From the NCBI GenBank assembly GCA_014729315.1, contig WJKD01000714.1, positions 1 to 13,298 on the forward strand: a DNA stretch of 13,298 nt, in the 5' to 3' direction. This document shows, one piece after another, positions 1-6,420 of the stretch. Every line of letters begins with the position of its first letter. The first letter of the stretch is position 1. Position numbers and translations under genes: made by a program. This DNA is from Promethearchaeota archaeon (GTDB lineage: Archaea > Asgardarchaeota > Lokiarchaeia > Sigynarchaeales > SOKP01). A model generated the notes under the pieces. The model worked only from the letters and a program-made list of their open reading frames with translations. It did not search any database and had not been told where the DNA came from.

Positions 1-53
1 GAAATCGATTAAAATGACATATATCCGATAGTTGTTGGATAATTGTCAAAAAT

Positions 54-87
54 AAGGGACGCCGGATAATGTTATCAGGCGTCCCTT
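54..87. terminator. probable bidirectional rho-independent terminator
   Basis: AAGGGACGCC (54-63) pairs perfectly with GGCGTCCCTT (78-87). The loop can pair further (GATA 65-68 with TATC 73-76). Read on the - strand, the stem is followed by TTATTTTT, a good U-tract; read on the + strand it is followed by the weaker TTATT. It could end a + strand gene lying to the left of the window, the - strand transcript from the right, or both. The stem is seen directly; termination is inferred. Confidence 0.6.
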
Positions 88-351
88 TATTGATTGTGAC
101 CTGTGCATCAGATGACAGGTAAGGAATGTGCTAAAAATATGAGCATGACCTCGATTCTCTTTTTTGTGGAGCGCGGGCGCATCTGTAAATCTGTCTGAGC
201 GGTCCAAATGAATCTTTTAATTGTGCAAGCATGATGTAAATCACCCGGAATTTTTCCTGATGAATCTATGCGGTTCCTATATCCGGTGAAATGACTGTGA
301 ATGCATACCATTTAAGGATAGGCTCCCAATCATCGGTCACTGCCGATACAG

Positions 352-366
352 CGACATTTGCTGTCG
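352..366. repeat. CGACA-N5-TGTCG dyad, copy 1
   Basis: A 5-bp inverted repeat CGACA / TGTCG with a 5-nt spacer, followed by GGGAAAAG. The same arrangement followed by GGGAAGAG recurs at 2879-2893 (19 of 22 positions identical including the tail), and a gapless palindromic relative lies at 2635-2650. It lies outside any intact gene. It could be an operator half of a small regulon or a short dispersed repeat. Confidence 0.4.
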
Positions 367-375
367 GGAAAAGTC

Positions 376-398
376 TGTCCCGGACCACGGGACATTTT
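376..398 (+). terminator. terminator-like hairpin
   Basis: TGTCCCG (376-382) pairs with CGGGACA (388-394) around a 5-nt loop and is followed by TTTT (395-398) on the + strand. Stem strength is good but the U-tract is short. No intact + strand gene precedes it, so its role is uncertain; it may be a leftover of the degraded gene material here. Confidence 0.3.
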
Positions 399-408
399 CG
401 CCACGAAC

Positions 409-577
409 ATGATGGAAGCCAATAAAGTTGTCATCGGAAATAATCTTAAAAAAACTTAAAAGCGATCAGGGGCATATTGTCGTTCGAGTCCATCCCGATG
501 GTGAACGTAATCATATTATCATACTCGATGATTCGGCGGAAAATTTCAAGGTAACAGGGGTGAATGGACTATATTAA
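409..577 (+). pseudogene. frameshifted small coding remnant, unrecognised
   Basis: From ATG ATG at 409-414 one frame reads MMEANKVVIGNNLKK and then hits a stop just after a run of seven A (448-454). The next frame, open from 413 and closed by TAA at 575-577, reads very protein-like after the A-run (GHIVVRVHPDGERNHIIIL, then DDSAENFKV). Removing one A joins the two into a coherent peptide of about 55 residues. There is no clear Shine-Dalgarno sequence and I do not recognise the family. It could be a small decayed gene or the tail of a larger lost one; upstream in the first frame the residues FATNMMEAN vaguely recall the RHSFATHLLEA motif of tyrosine recombinases, too weak to name it. Confidence 0.3.
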
Positions 578-626
578 TCGCGGTAGAAATGATTTCATGC
601 CGGATAAAAATAGCTGAATTGAATAT

Positions 627-2036
627 TTACCGGAGTAACAGCATTTTAATAGTCTGATATCCGGCGGCAGTTTCCATTTTACAGAGATACACTCCGGAGC
701 TGACACGTACCCCTCCATTATCCGTTCCGTCCCATTTAACTGAATTAGCCCCAGCACGCTGAGGTTGATCGATTAACGTTCTTACTTCCTGGCCGGCGGC
801 ATTATAAATTTTCAACAATACGTCGGCAGGTTGAATCAGTTCATATTGAATCATCGTTGTGGGATTAAATGGATTCGGATAATTCTGAAAAAGGATATAA
901 CATACCGGTACGTTTTGATTGCGTGTTGTTGAAGTAACCACATCCCCTCGAATGATTGTACCTCCGGTTGAAATAATTGAATATCCGTTATATTCGATAA
1001 CAGTTCCCGGTTCGATGATAAGTGCTACTCCGGCAGGCACGTTTACATTTCCTCCTAAGTAATAGGGACTCTGGACAACTTTCCAGACTGTGTCTGCCTT
1101 TAGATCACCCTTCCAGAAGTTAAAAATAACATCACAAATACCACCGGGTCTGATATTGTGTATAGCGAGTTTTGAGACGTTACCTTGCTTGTTACGATCA
1201 GAGGGACCGTAACCATTGCTGTTCGGATTTGTATACGGCGTGAATGCAGTGTGACGATCTCCATCAAAAGGATCAGTATCATCATATTTATTCCCGTTGT
1301 GTTGATTTGTATATGTGGAATCAAATTTCGCCCAGTAATCCAGATTATCACCACCTGAAATTGGATCCGGCTGACCTGCCTCGGAATATAATCCATCAGC
1401 ACATTCCAAATCAACGAATTTATGAAATTCATTGGTATTATTTCTCAAACTTTCATCGATATGCCAGACCAGCAGACCGGCTGGCAGCTTTCTGTCATAA
1501 AAATTAGAGTGATCACGATAGGATATCAGAAAATATTCATCATCGGGAAATGTTGATGGCTGAATTTTATAAGCGGTTCCCGGCTGAACCTGTAGATTCA
1601 ATGTATATGACGTGATTTTGTTCGGGGTAATCCAGCCCATTTTTATTTTACTGAATTCGCACAACGAGTACAATCCCCACATGCCATATCCCTCGCCCAT
1701 TAATCCCCAGTAACCGATACCAGCCGAATATTCTACGGAAGCTGCATTTGTTGAGAAATATGTTTGATCATAAAGATCATACAACCCGAAAGTATGCGCG
1801 TACTCATGTGCAATGATACCAACCTGCCTGTCCAGTTCCGGCTGGTAATCTTGCGTTGTGCCATTGGAAGTATGAATTTTCACTTCATATCCATTCGCTT
1901 TATCCCTGGTTATATAATAACAGGGATGCTGAAGCAAACATAAATTCGGATTACTGTGCCATTTATTATCAGCGATATTGATAAAAATCATCATATCCAC
2001 AACACCATCCGGTTTGCTTTCTCCTGATTTATTCAA
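627..2036 (-). CDS. M6-family metalloprotease, catalytic and C-terminal part (frameshifted gene)
   Basis: Extracellular zinc metalloprotease of the M6 (immune inhibitor A-like) family; it would cleave proteins outside the cell. The zinc motif HEYAH is at residues 77-81 of this piece, followed by TFGLYDLYD (HExxHxxGxxD pattern), preceded by the family's calcium-site-like stretch KPDGVVDMMIF. Around residues 310-370 a beta-helix-like segment occurs (VPAG...IEPGTVI). The last ~90 residues are a FlgD-like/type IX sorting domain (FQNYPNPFNP, SSGVYLCKM, ending MLLLR). The nominal start is a TTG with no ribosome-binding site; the frame is open up to ~2063 and reads EIDFAQYDIL just before it, as M6 proteases do. 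It is therefore the 3' part of one gene with the 2041-2463 piece (joined length about 611 aa), separated by a one-base shift. The family call is firm; whether the gene is dead is not known. Confidence 0.85.
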   Translation of the reverse strand: MNKSGESKPDGVVDMMIFINIADNKWHSNPNLCLLQHPCYYITRDKANGYEVKIHTSNGTTQDYQPELDRQVGIIAHEYAHTFGLYDLYDQTYFSTNAASVEYSAGIGYWGLMGEGYGMWGLYSLCEFSKIKMGWITPNKITSYTLNLQVQPGTAYKIQPSTFPDDEYFLISYRDHSNFYDRKLPAGLLVWHIDESLRNNTNEFHKFVDLECADGLYSEAGQPDPISGGDNLDYWAKFDSTYTNQHNGNKYDDTDPFDGDRHTAFTPYTNPNSNGYGPSDRNKQGNVSKLAIHNIRPGGICDVIFNFWKGDLKADTVWKVVQSPYYLGGNVNVPAGVALIIEPGTVIEYNGYSIISTGGTIIRGDVVTSTTRNQNVPVCYILFQNYPNPFNPTTMIQYELIQPADVLLKIYNAAGQEVRTLIDQPQRAGANSVKWDGTDNGGVRVSSGVYLCKMETAAGYQTIKMLLLR

Positions 2037-2040
2037 GATG

Positions 2041-2463
2041 TCATATTGTGCAAAATCGATTTCCGTTGTCGACTTGTTTTAAGATCGATCGAACAAACTG
2101 CTGTTTAGTCATTCCTGAGTGATACCCGGAATCCGCATAAAACCAATGATTGATAGCGTCACCTGTGATAATATGTTGACCATACGATTGCGTGGTATAG
2201 TAATGTGTCAGGCTGTTTGGCACATTGGGATTAAAAATATCCTGAATCCATAGTGGCAGTGCCTCCTGTGGGCGATCATTAAACGCTGCGAAAATAGCCA
2301 ACGCGCGCATGGTTTCCTGATTCGTTACTTTTTCAATCGAGCAGTTGTCCAACTTCCTTGAAGAGGGTTGAATTGCATTATTACTTGCATAAATCGAATC
2401 ATGGCGGGAAGCAACGGTCAATTGAATTGACAGCACAATAATGGAGATAAATACTGTTTTCAT
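2041..2463 (-). CDS. M6-family metalloprotease, N-terminal part (frameshifted gene)
   Basis: Encodes the signal peptide and N-terminal region of the same secreted protease. Residues 1-18 form a signal peptide (one Lys, then a hydrophobic run, cleavage probably after TVAS). ETMRALAIFAAFNDRP and the later LTHYYTTQSYG match the usual M6 entry to the catalytic domain, where a short aqueous-phase domain is followed by HYY and ...GD.. WFYAD. The real homology runs to VDN (residue 133, codon 2067-2065); the last seven residues, GNRFCTI, are out of frame. Dropping one G (the CC at 2063-2064 on +) restores NEIDFAQYD. The ATG start is well supported: AAGGAGG sits about 8 nt upstream (2469-2476 region). 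Translation from here would give a short secreted protein without the zinc site. Confidence 0.8.
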   Translation of the reverse strand: MKTVFISIIVLSIQLTVASRHDSIYASNNAIQPSSRKLDNCSIEKVTNQETMRALAIFAAFNDRPQEALPLWIQDIFNPNVPNSLTHYYTTQSYGQHIITGDAINHWFYADSGYHSGMTKQQFVRSILKQVDNGNRFCTI

Positions 2464-2576
2464 CGTCCATTCCTCCTTGCTTTGGTAAAGACTTGAATTT
2501 TGGCATTTCGATAATGCTTAATTCAATCCATATTCCGCTGCAAGAGAGAAAAATGAACAATAGCACAACTCCAAAA

Positions 2577-2582
2577 ATTATA
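2577..2582 (-). promoter_or_regulatory. possible -10 box of the protease gene
   Basis: TATAAT on the - strand, about 115 bp upstream of the protease ATG. No good TTGACA-like box is found at 16-18 bp, so this is only a candidate. If used, the 16-bp palindrome at 2635-2650 would sit roughly 70 bp upstream of the transcription start, a typical activator position. Confidence 0.25.
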
Positions 2583-2634
2583 AGAAAATAGACAGATTAC
2601 AAGCTATTGGGAATATCTTCTGAAAACAAAGAAT

Positions 2635-2650
2635 TCGACATTAATGTCGA
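2635..2650. promoter_or_regulatory. perfect 16-bp palindrome, candidate operator
   Basis: TCGACATTAATGTCGA is its own reverse complement. A further half-site TTCGACA lies 7 bp downstream (2657-2663). The half-site CGACA is shared with the dyads at 352-366 and 2879-2893. Position between the sigma-54 activator and the protease suggests a regulator-binding site; the protein that would bind is unknown. Confidence 0.45.
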
Positions 2651-2787
2651 TAACAATTCGACAAATTCACGTCAAAAAGATGGAGCTTAACTCGTTTCGC
2701 TTAATGCCTATTGAAAAATATGTTGTGTCGAAGCTAAATATTGGGATAATCTTATCAGATGAGACAAAAGGGAATGGAAAAATATAG

Positions 2788-2822
2788 AAAAGTGAGATCG
2801 TAAAGAAAAAAATCGCACTTTT
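2788..2822 (-). terminator. possible terminator of the sigma-54 activator gene
   Basis: AAAAGTGAGAT (2788-2798) pairs with ATCGCACTTTT (2812-2822) with one mismatch and a 13-nt loop. Read on -, the hairpin is followed by a T-rich run (TCTATATTTTT). It lies about 100 bp downstream of the activator stop codon. The stem is moderate in strength, so the call is tentative. Confidence 0.35.
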
Positions 2823-2878
2823 CTTGAAAAAAATTTTCATCGGGACGAGAAATGAAGAAATTCACTAGTGAGCAAACT

Positions 2879-2893
2879 CGACAATTTCTGTCG
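2879..2893. repeat. CGACA-N5-TGTCG dyad, copy 2
   Basis: Same dyad as at 352-366 with nearly the same 3' flank (GGGAAGAG against GGGAAAAG). It lies 27 bp beyond the stop codon of the sigma-54 activator. It lacks a T-tract on either side, so a terminator is less likely than a binding site or short dispersed repeat. Confidence 0.4.
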
Positions 2894-2919
2894 GGAAGAG
2901 TTGAAACTGAAGATTACTT

Positions 2920-4458
2920 TCAGGGCTTTATTTTGAGCTGCTTGATTTTATAGCGCATGACGCGCTCTGAAATATTCAATGCGCGAGCCGCGGCTGATTT
3001 GTTCCAATTTTGGTGGTGAAGTGTTCTAATGAGCACCTCACGCTCATACCGGGCGACGATTGACGGTAGATCGCCGGAGATCGGCACTTCCAGCGATTTC
3101 CGGTCTCCATTTGTGAAGGAGATTTCAAATGGCAGGTGTTCCGGAAGCAGTGTTTTGTCACTTTTATCTGCAAGAATAACGGCGCGTTCGATCACATTTT
3201 CAAGTTCGCGTACGTTCCCGAGCCAGTTATATTTCTCCAGAATCTGAATCGTGGACGGTGCGATCCGCTGTAATTGTTTTTTATGCGCTGTCTTAAACTT
3301 GTCGAGAAAGTGACAGGCTAACAATGGAATATCTTCGATACGGTCCCGTAACGGTGGTATATGAATCGGGACGATATTGAGCCGGTAAAAAAGATCGAGC
3401 CGGAATTCGTTTTTATCCAATTTCTCCTGTAAATCAGATGAAGCCGCAGTAATAACCCGTACATTCACCTTGCGGGCACGATTCGTTCCAAGCGGTCGTA
3501 TTTCTCCCTCCTGAAGCACCCGCAATAGCTTTGCCTGAATTTCAACTGTTGTATTCGCAATTTCATCGAGAAACAGCGTTCCGTTATTGGCTTCCTCAAA
3601 TAGTCCTTTACGATCCCTGTTGGCACCGGTGAATGCGCCGCGGACGTAACCAAACAATTCACTTTCGAGCAAATTGGGCGGCAGGGCGCCACAATCCACC
3701 GCAACGAATAAGCCGTTTTTCCGCGGTCCTTCATAATGAATAACCTTAGCAATGCGTTCTTTGCCCGTGCCGCTTTCGCCCTGTAATAAAACGCGGCCAT
3801 CCGTTGGAATCACACGATCGAGAACCGCGAAAACTTCACTCATTGATGCACTTCGACCAATGATCCCATGGATGGCATAGCGGTCCTTAATTTCATTCTT
3901 CAGTAACTCGTAGTCGCTGAATAATTTTTCCCGTAAATGAGCCTGTTCGATATACTCAGCGATTTCCGACGCCAGGGCAACAAGCATTTCCTGATCGCTT
4001 TTAGAAAAGGGAACGCTTTTATCCAGTCGGAGCAGATTGACCACACCGATAATCTGCTCATTTAATTTGATGGGAATCGACAATATCGAAGAAATCGCCG
4101 CATAGCGATTTACCGCCGTTGTCCCAAGATTTAATTCCGAGACAATATCGTTCGTAAAGAACGCCTGTTTGTAGCGGACGGTGCGTCCGGTCAACATATC
4201 ATCCAGCCGGCTGTCCAATTTATTTTGTTTTTTTTCGCCTGCTCTCACAAGTGTTAGCCGGGTGACTTCGGATGAAGGACGTATAAGCTGGATCGAGCCC
4301 TCATCTGCCTGAGAAAATTCGATAAATTCATTCATTAAATCATGGATCACTTCGTCAACATGCTGTGTCCGAATGAGCAGATGCGCTATGGTGTTTGCTG
4401 CTTTGAGAATTTTAATTTGATCTGTTGAATCATTCGTATCTAATTTAATTTTTTCCAT
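2920..4458 (-). CDS. sigma-54-dependent transcriptional activator, GAF/AAA+/Fis
   Basis: Enhancer-binding protein that uses ATP hydrolysis to let sigma-54 RNA polymerase open promoters. 512 aa, complete. Residues ~15-175: GAF sensor domain (AISSILSIPI, IIGVVNLLR) for a small ligand or redox signal. Residues ~195-430: AAA+ domain with Walker A GESGTGKE (227-234), the sigma-54 contact loop GAFTGA (274-279), Walker B GTLFLDEI (293-300) and arginine-finger region FRLDLFYRL (352-360). Residues ~478-510: Fis-type helix-turn-helix (NKSAAARALNISERVMRYKI). No receiver domain, so it answers to a ligand rather than a histidine kinase. Start ATG has GGAG about 10 nt upstream. It lies 143 bp beyond the propeller gene and so may have its own promoter. 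No GG-N10-GC sigma-54 site was found next to the neighbouring starts I checked, so its targets may lie elsewhere. Confidence 0.95.
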   Translation of the reverse strand: MEKIKLDTNDSTDQIKILKAANTIAHLLIRTQHVDEVIHDLMNEFIEFSQADEGSIQLIRPSSEVTRLTLVRAGEKKQNKLDSRLDDMLTGRTVRYKQAFFTNDIVSELNLGTTAVNRYAAISSILSIPIKLNEQIIGVVNLLRLDKSVPFSKSDQEMLVALASEIAEYIEQAHLREKLFSDYELLKNEIKDRYAIHGIIGRSASMSEVFAVLDRVIPTDGRVLLQGESGTGKERIAKVIHYEGPRKNGLFVAVDCGALPPNLLESELFGYVRGAFTGANRDRKGLFEEANNGTLFLDEIANTTVEIQAKLLRVLQEGEIRPLGTNRARKVNVRVITAASSDLQEKLDKNEFRLDLFYRLNIVPIHIPPLRDRIEDIPLLACHFLDKFKTAHKKQLQRIAPSTIQILEKYNWLGNVRELENVIERAVILADKSDKTLLPEHLPFEISFTNGDRKSLEVPISGDLPSIVARYEREVLIRTLHHQNWNKSAAARALNISERVMRYKIKQLKIKP

Positions 4459-4531
4459 ACTACTGGCTCTCCAAAATCTGATTTTCGTATGGCTTCATTT
4501 CAAGATATCCAGGCATACCGATGATGGGCGA

Positions 4532-4566
4532 TTTTTACAATTTGCAAGTACAACTTTCAAATTGTA
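4532..4566 (-). promoter_or_regulatory. possible promoter overlapped by a dyad, upstream of the sigma-54 activator
   Basis: On the - strand TTGAAA (4560-4555) and TAAAAA (4537-4532) are 17 bp apart, a weak sigma-70-like pair about 75 bp before the activator ATG. A perfect 9-bp inverted repeat, TACAATTTG (4536-4544) and CAAATTGTA (4558-4566), overlaps it. The stem is too AT-rich for a convincing terminator and is better explained as an operator. The dyad is seen; promoter and operator functions are inferred. Confidence 0.3.
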
Positions 4567-4601
4567 TAAAAATGCATCCCAATTGGCGTTACTATCAACA
4601 A

Positions 4602-6368
4602 TTATCTCACCAGCGCCAGCTTAATTACGCTCACATATTCGCCGGCTTCCAAACGGCAAGTGTATACGCCGGAAGAAACAAGTACTCCATTCATATCAGA
4701 GCCGTTCCAGCTTACAAAGTGAGTGCCTATAGTGTGTCGCGCATCGACAAGCGTGCGGACATGCCTGCCGAGCAGGTCATAAATAGCTATGCAAACATGC
4801 GAGTCATCCGGTAGTTGATATTCGATTGTGGTCTCAGGATTGAACGGATTGGGATAGTTTTGTTTCAATACGAATTCTTTTGGGCTGTGCCTTGATATAA
4901 GCTGTACTTTTGATGGCTGATACGGTTCCGTAGATGGACGATCCGTTTGCAAGAATAAATGGTCCACATCGCCACGATAATCCCGATCCCAAATTAAATA
5001 ACCAGCCCTGTTGTCGGTTGTATAAAGGACATTGATTTTTCCGCTCTGGTTCCATTGAGAAATATATGGATGGCCATCATCACAGCCTGGGGAATTGGTC
5101 AGATTCAGTGGCTCGCCCCACGTTAATCCGTTGTCTGCGGAAGAGACCGCGCTAATTTCAGCGAAAGGATAACCACTTGTATCCACATCGGCTGTATCGG
5201 TACTGACACTGGTAAAGACAATCGACAACACACCATCTTCATCGGTACCAATACTTGGGAACCATAAACTTGGTCGGCCAAGCGGGTGGCATCCGAAATG
5301 GAGTGAATCCCATTGCACAGCTACAGTTGGTTGACCATTATTCACATGTGGAGCCCAGTGCATTATTTTTTGACCTTCTACATGCAAAGGATAATCAAAA
5401 CCTTCCAATGTAGCCAATAGCTCGATCCAGACAACGTGTAGTTCATCACCCACATACATCGCACTCAGGTGCCAACTAATTCCGGTCTGCACCTCGTCTG
5501 GCTCACTCGAATAGTCGGTTATCATAACCGGATCATGCCATGTATATCCGCCATCGAATGATTCCCGCAGCCAGATATTATTCTCACCGGGGATGCCGCT
5601 CAAAGGAAAAACAAACGGATAAGGTTCTGGAGGGCTGCATTTATTGGCAATTATCATAGCGACACGACCTTTTTGGTTGCTAGCAAGCGTTGTACGATAT
5701 CTCTCTTTAATTCCTGGGAAAGCAACTTTATTCTGTTTATGGAGAAATGTTTCCGAGTTTATATTAAATGCGTTCCATACATTCTCGTCTCCGGCGGCCG
5801 ATGATGCAAAAAGCACAACAATGGAATCTGATGCAACGGCAATTCGTGGCAGGACAGCTTTAACCGGAATAGCCGGAGCGTCATACTGTTTGAACGCAGA
5901 TCCGCCGCAGCACATAATATTGATATGAACACCAAAGAGGGGTTCCTTTTTATGGGAAGTAATAACAGGTCTACCATCAGGCAATATGTCCATCGAAGGG
6001 AACTGAGAATATTCACTCTCAACCTGGATCGGTAGAAACAATGGCGGCCCACAATCCGGACTATACGTATAAAACGAACGACGACCAATCTCCGTGGTTG
6101 AGCCAAAATACACGGCATGTGCGCTACCGTCCTGTAGTACCCAGAGACGTCGCTCGTCACCACCATTAGACGAAATATCATACCGCGCGTTTTCTTGTCC
6201 CTGTACTATAGAAATACCTGGGGATCCGTTTTGAACATTCGTATGTTTTTGTTGCAGTTGAAGGTGCTTTTCTTTTTGAAAGCCAAAGTACTTATGCCCT
6301 GACACTATTTGTTGCCCCATTAAGGTTGAAGTAAAAAGTATATAACTAATTAAAAAATTTTGAAACAT
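4602..6368 (-). CDS. secreted Asp-box beta-propeller protein with C-terminal sorting domain
   Basis: Exported protein of 588 aa, probably a sialidase-like (BNR/Asp-box) propeller; no catalytic residues can be assigned, so it may bind or display rather than hydrolyse. The first ~18 residues are a hydrophobic signal peptide (cleavage near LMG-QQ) unusually poor in Lys/Arg. Two Asp-boxes are clear: SFDGGYTW (~270-277) and SADNGLTW (~410-417). Cys-rich spots (MCCGG, CDDGHP) are conspicuous. The last ~90 residues are a FlgD-like/type IX sorting domain (VLKQNYPNPFNPETT, SSGVYTCRL, ending KLALVR), implying outer-membrane passage and surface attachment or release. Start: a GTG two codons upstream is possible, but AAGGAG lies 5 nt before the ATG at 6368 and overlaps the GTG, so ATG is chosen. 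It begins 52 bp after the TPR-kinase stop and is likely co-transcribed with the kinases. Confidence 0.8.
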   Translation of the reverse strand: MFQNFLISYILFTSTLMGQQIVSGHKYFGFQKEKHLQLQQKHTNVQNGSPGISIVQGQENARYDISSNGGDERRLWVLQDGSAHAVYFGSTTEIGRRSFYTYSPDCGPPLFLPIQVESEYSQFPSMDILPDGRPVITSHKKEPLFGVHINIMCCGGSAFKQYDAPAIPVKAVLPRIAVASDSIVVLFASSAAGDENVWNAFNINSETFLHKQNKVAFPGIKERYRTTLASNQKGRVAMIIANKCSPPEPYPFVFPLSGIPGENNIWLRESFDGGYTWHDPVMITDYSSEPDEVQTGISWHLSAMYVGDELHVVWIELLATLEGFDYPLHVEGQKIMHWAPHVNNGQPTVAVQWDSLHFGCHPLGRPSLWFPSIGTDEDGVLSIVFTSVSTDTADVDTSGYPFAEISAVSSADNGLTWGEPLNLTNSPGCDDGHPYISQWNQSGKINVLYTTDNRAGYLIWDRDYRGDVDHLFLQTDRPSTEPYQPSKVQLISRHSPKEFVLKQNYPNPFNPETTIEYQLPDDSHVCIAIYDLLGRHVRTLVDARHTIGTHFVSWNGSDMNGVLVSSGVYTCRLEAGEYVSVIKLALVR

Positions 6369-6420
6369 ATACACTCCTTTTTATTAATTATGCTCTTCAT
6401 AAAGGGATGAATCAATTATT

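Larger units (their letters stand above)
1..626. other. left-edge region without an intact gene
   Basis: No convincing full-length gene is visible on either strand. The stretch holds a strong hairpin (54-87), a CGACA-N5-TGTCG dyad (352-366), a short GC-rich hairpin with a T-run (376-398) and a frameshifted coding-like remnant on + (409-577). A 67-codon open frame on - (108-311) has no ribosome-binding site or recognisable family and is not called. The protease gene on - ends at 627, so this is its downstream region. Confidence 0.6.
2464..2919. other. 456-bp intergenic region, regulatory
   Basis: No gene on either strand. It is both the 3' region of the sigma-54 activator and the upstream region of the protease. 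It contains, from left to right: the protease ribosome-binding site, a TATAAT-like box on - (2577-2582), a 16-bp perfect palindrome (2635-2650), a hairpin with T-rich flank (2788-2822) and a CGACA-N5-TGTCG dyad (2879-2893). I looked for a sigma-54 promoter (GG-N10-GC) ahead of the protease and found none. Confidence 0.6.

Noticed and set aside
108..311. 67-codon - frame near the left edge
   Set aside because: No ribosome-binding site, odd composition and no family resemblance.
367..450. Integron or tyrosine-recombinase remnant suggested by FATNMMEAN
   Set aside because: Only a few residues resemble the RHSFATHLLEA motif, the catalytic context is absent, and no attC-like site was found nearby.
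2464..2600. Sigma-54 promoter ahead of the protease
   Set aside because: No GG-N10-GC pair on the - strand; the nearest GG/GC pairs have wrong spacing (6 or 12).
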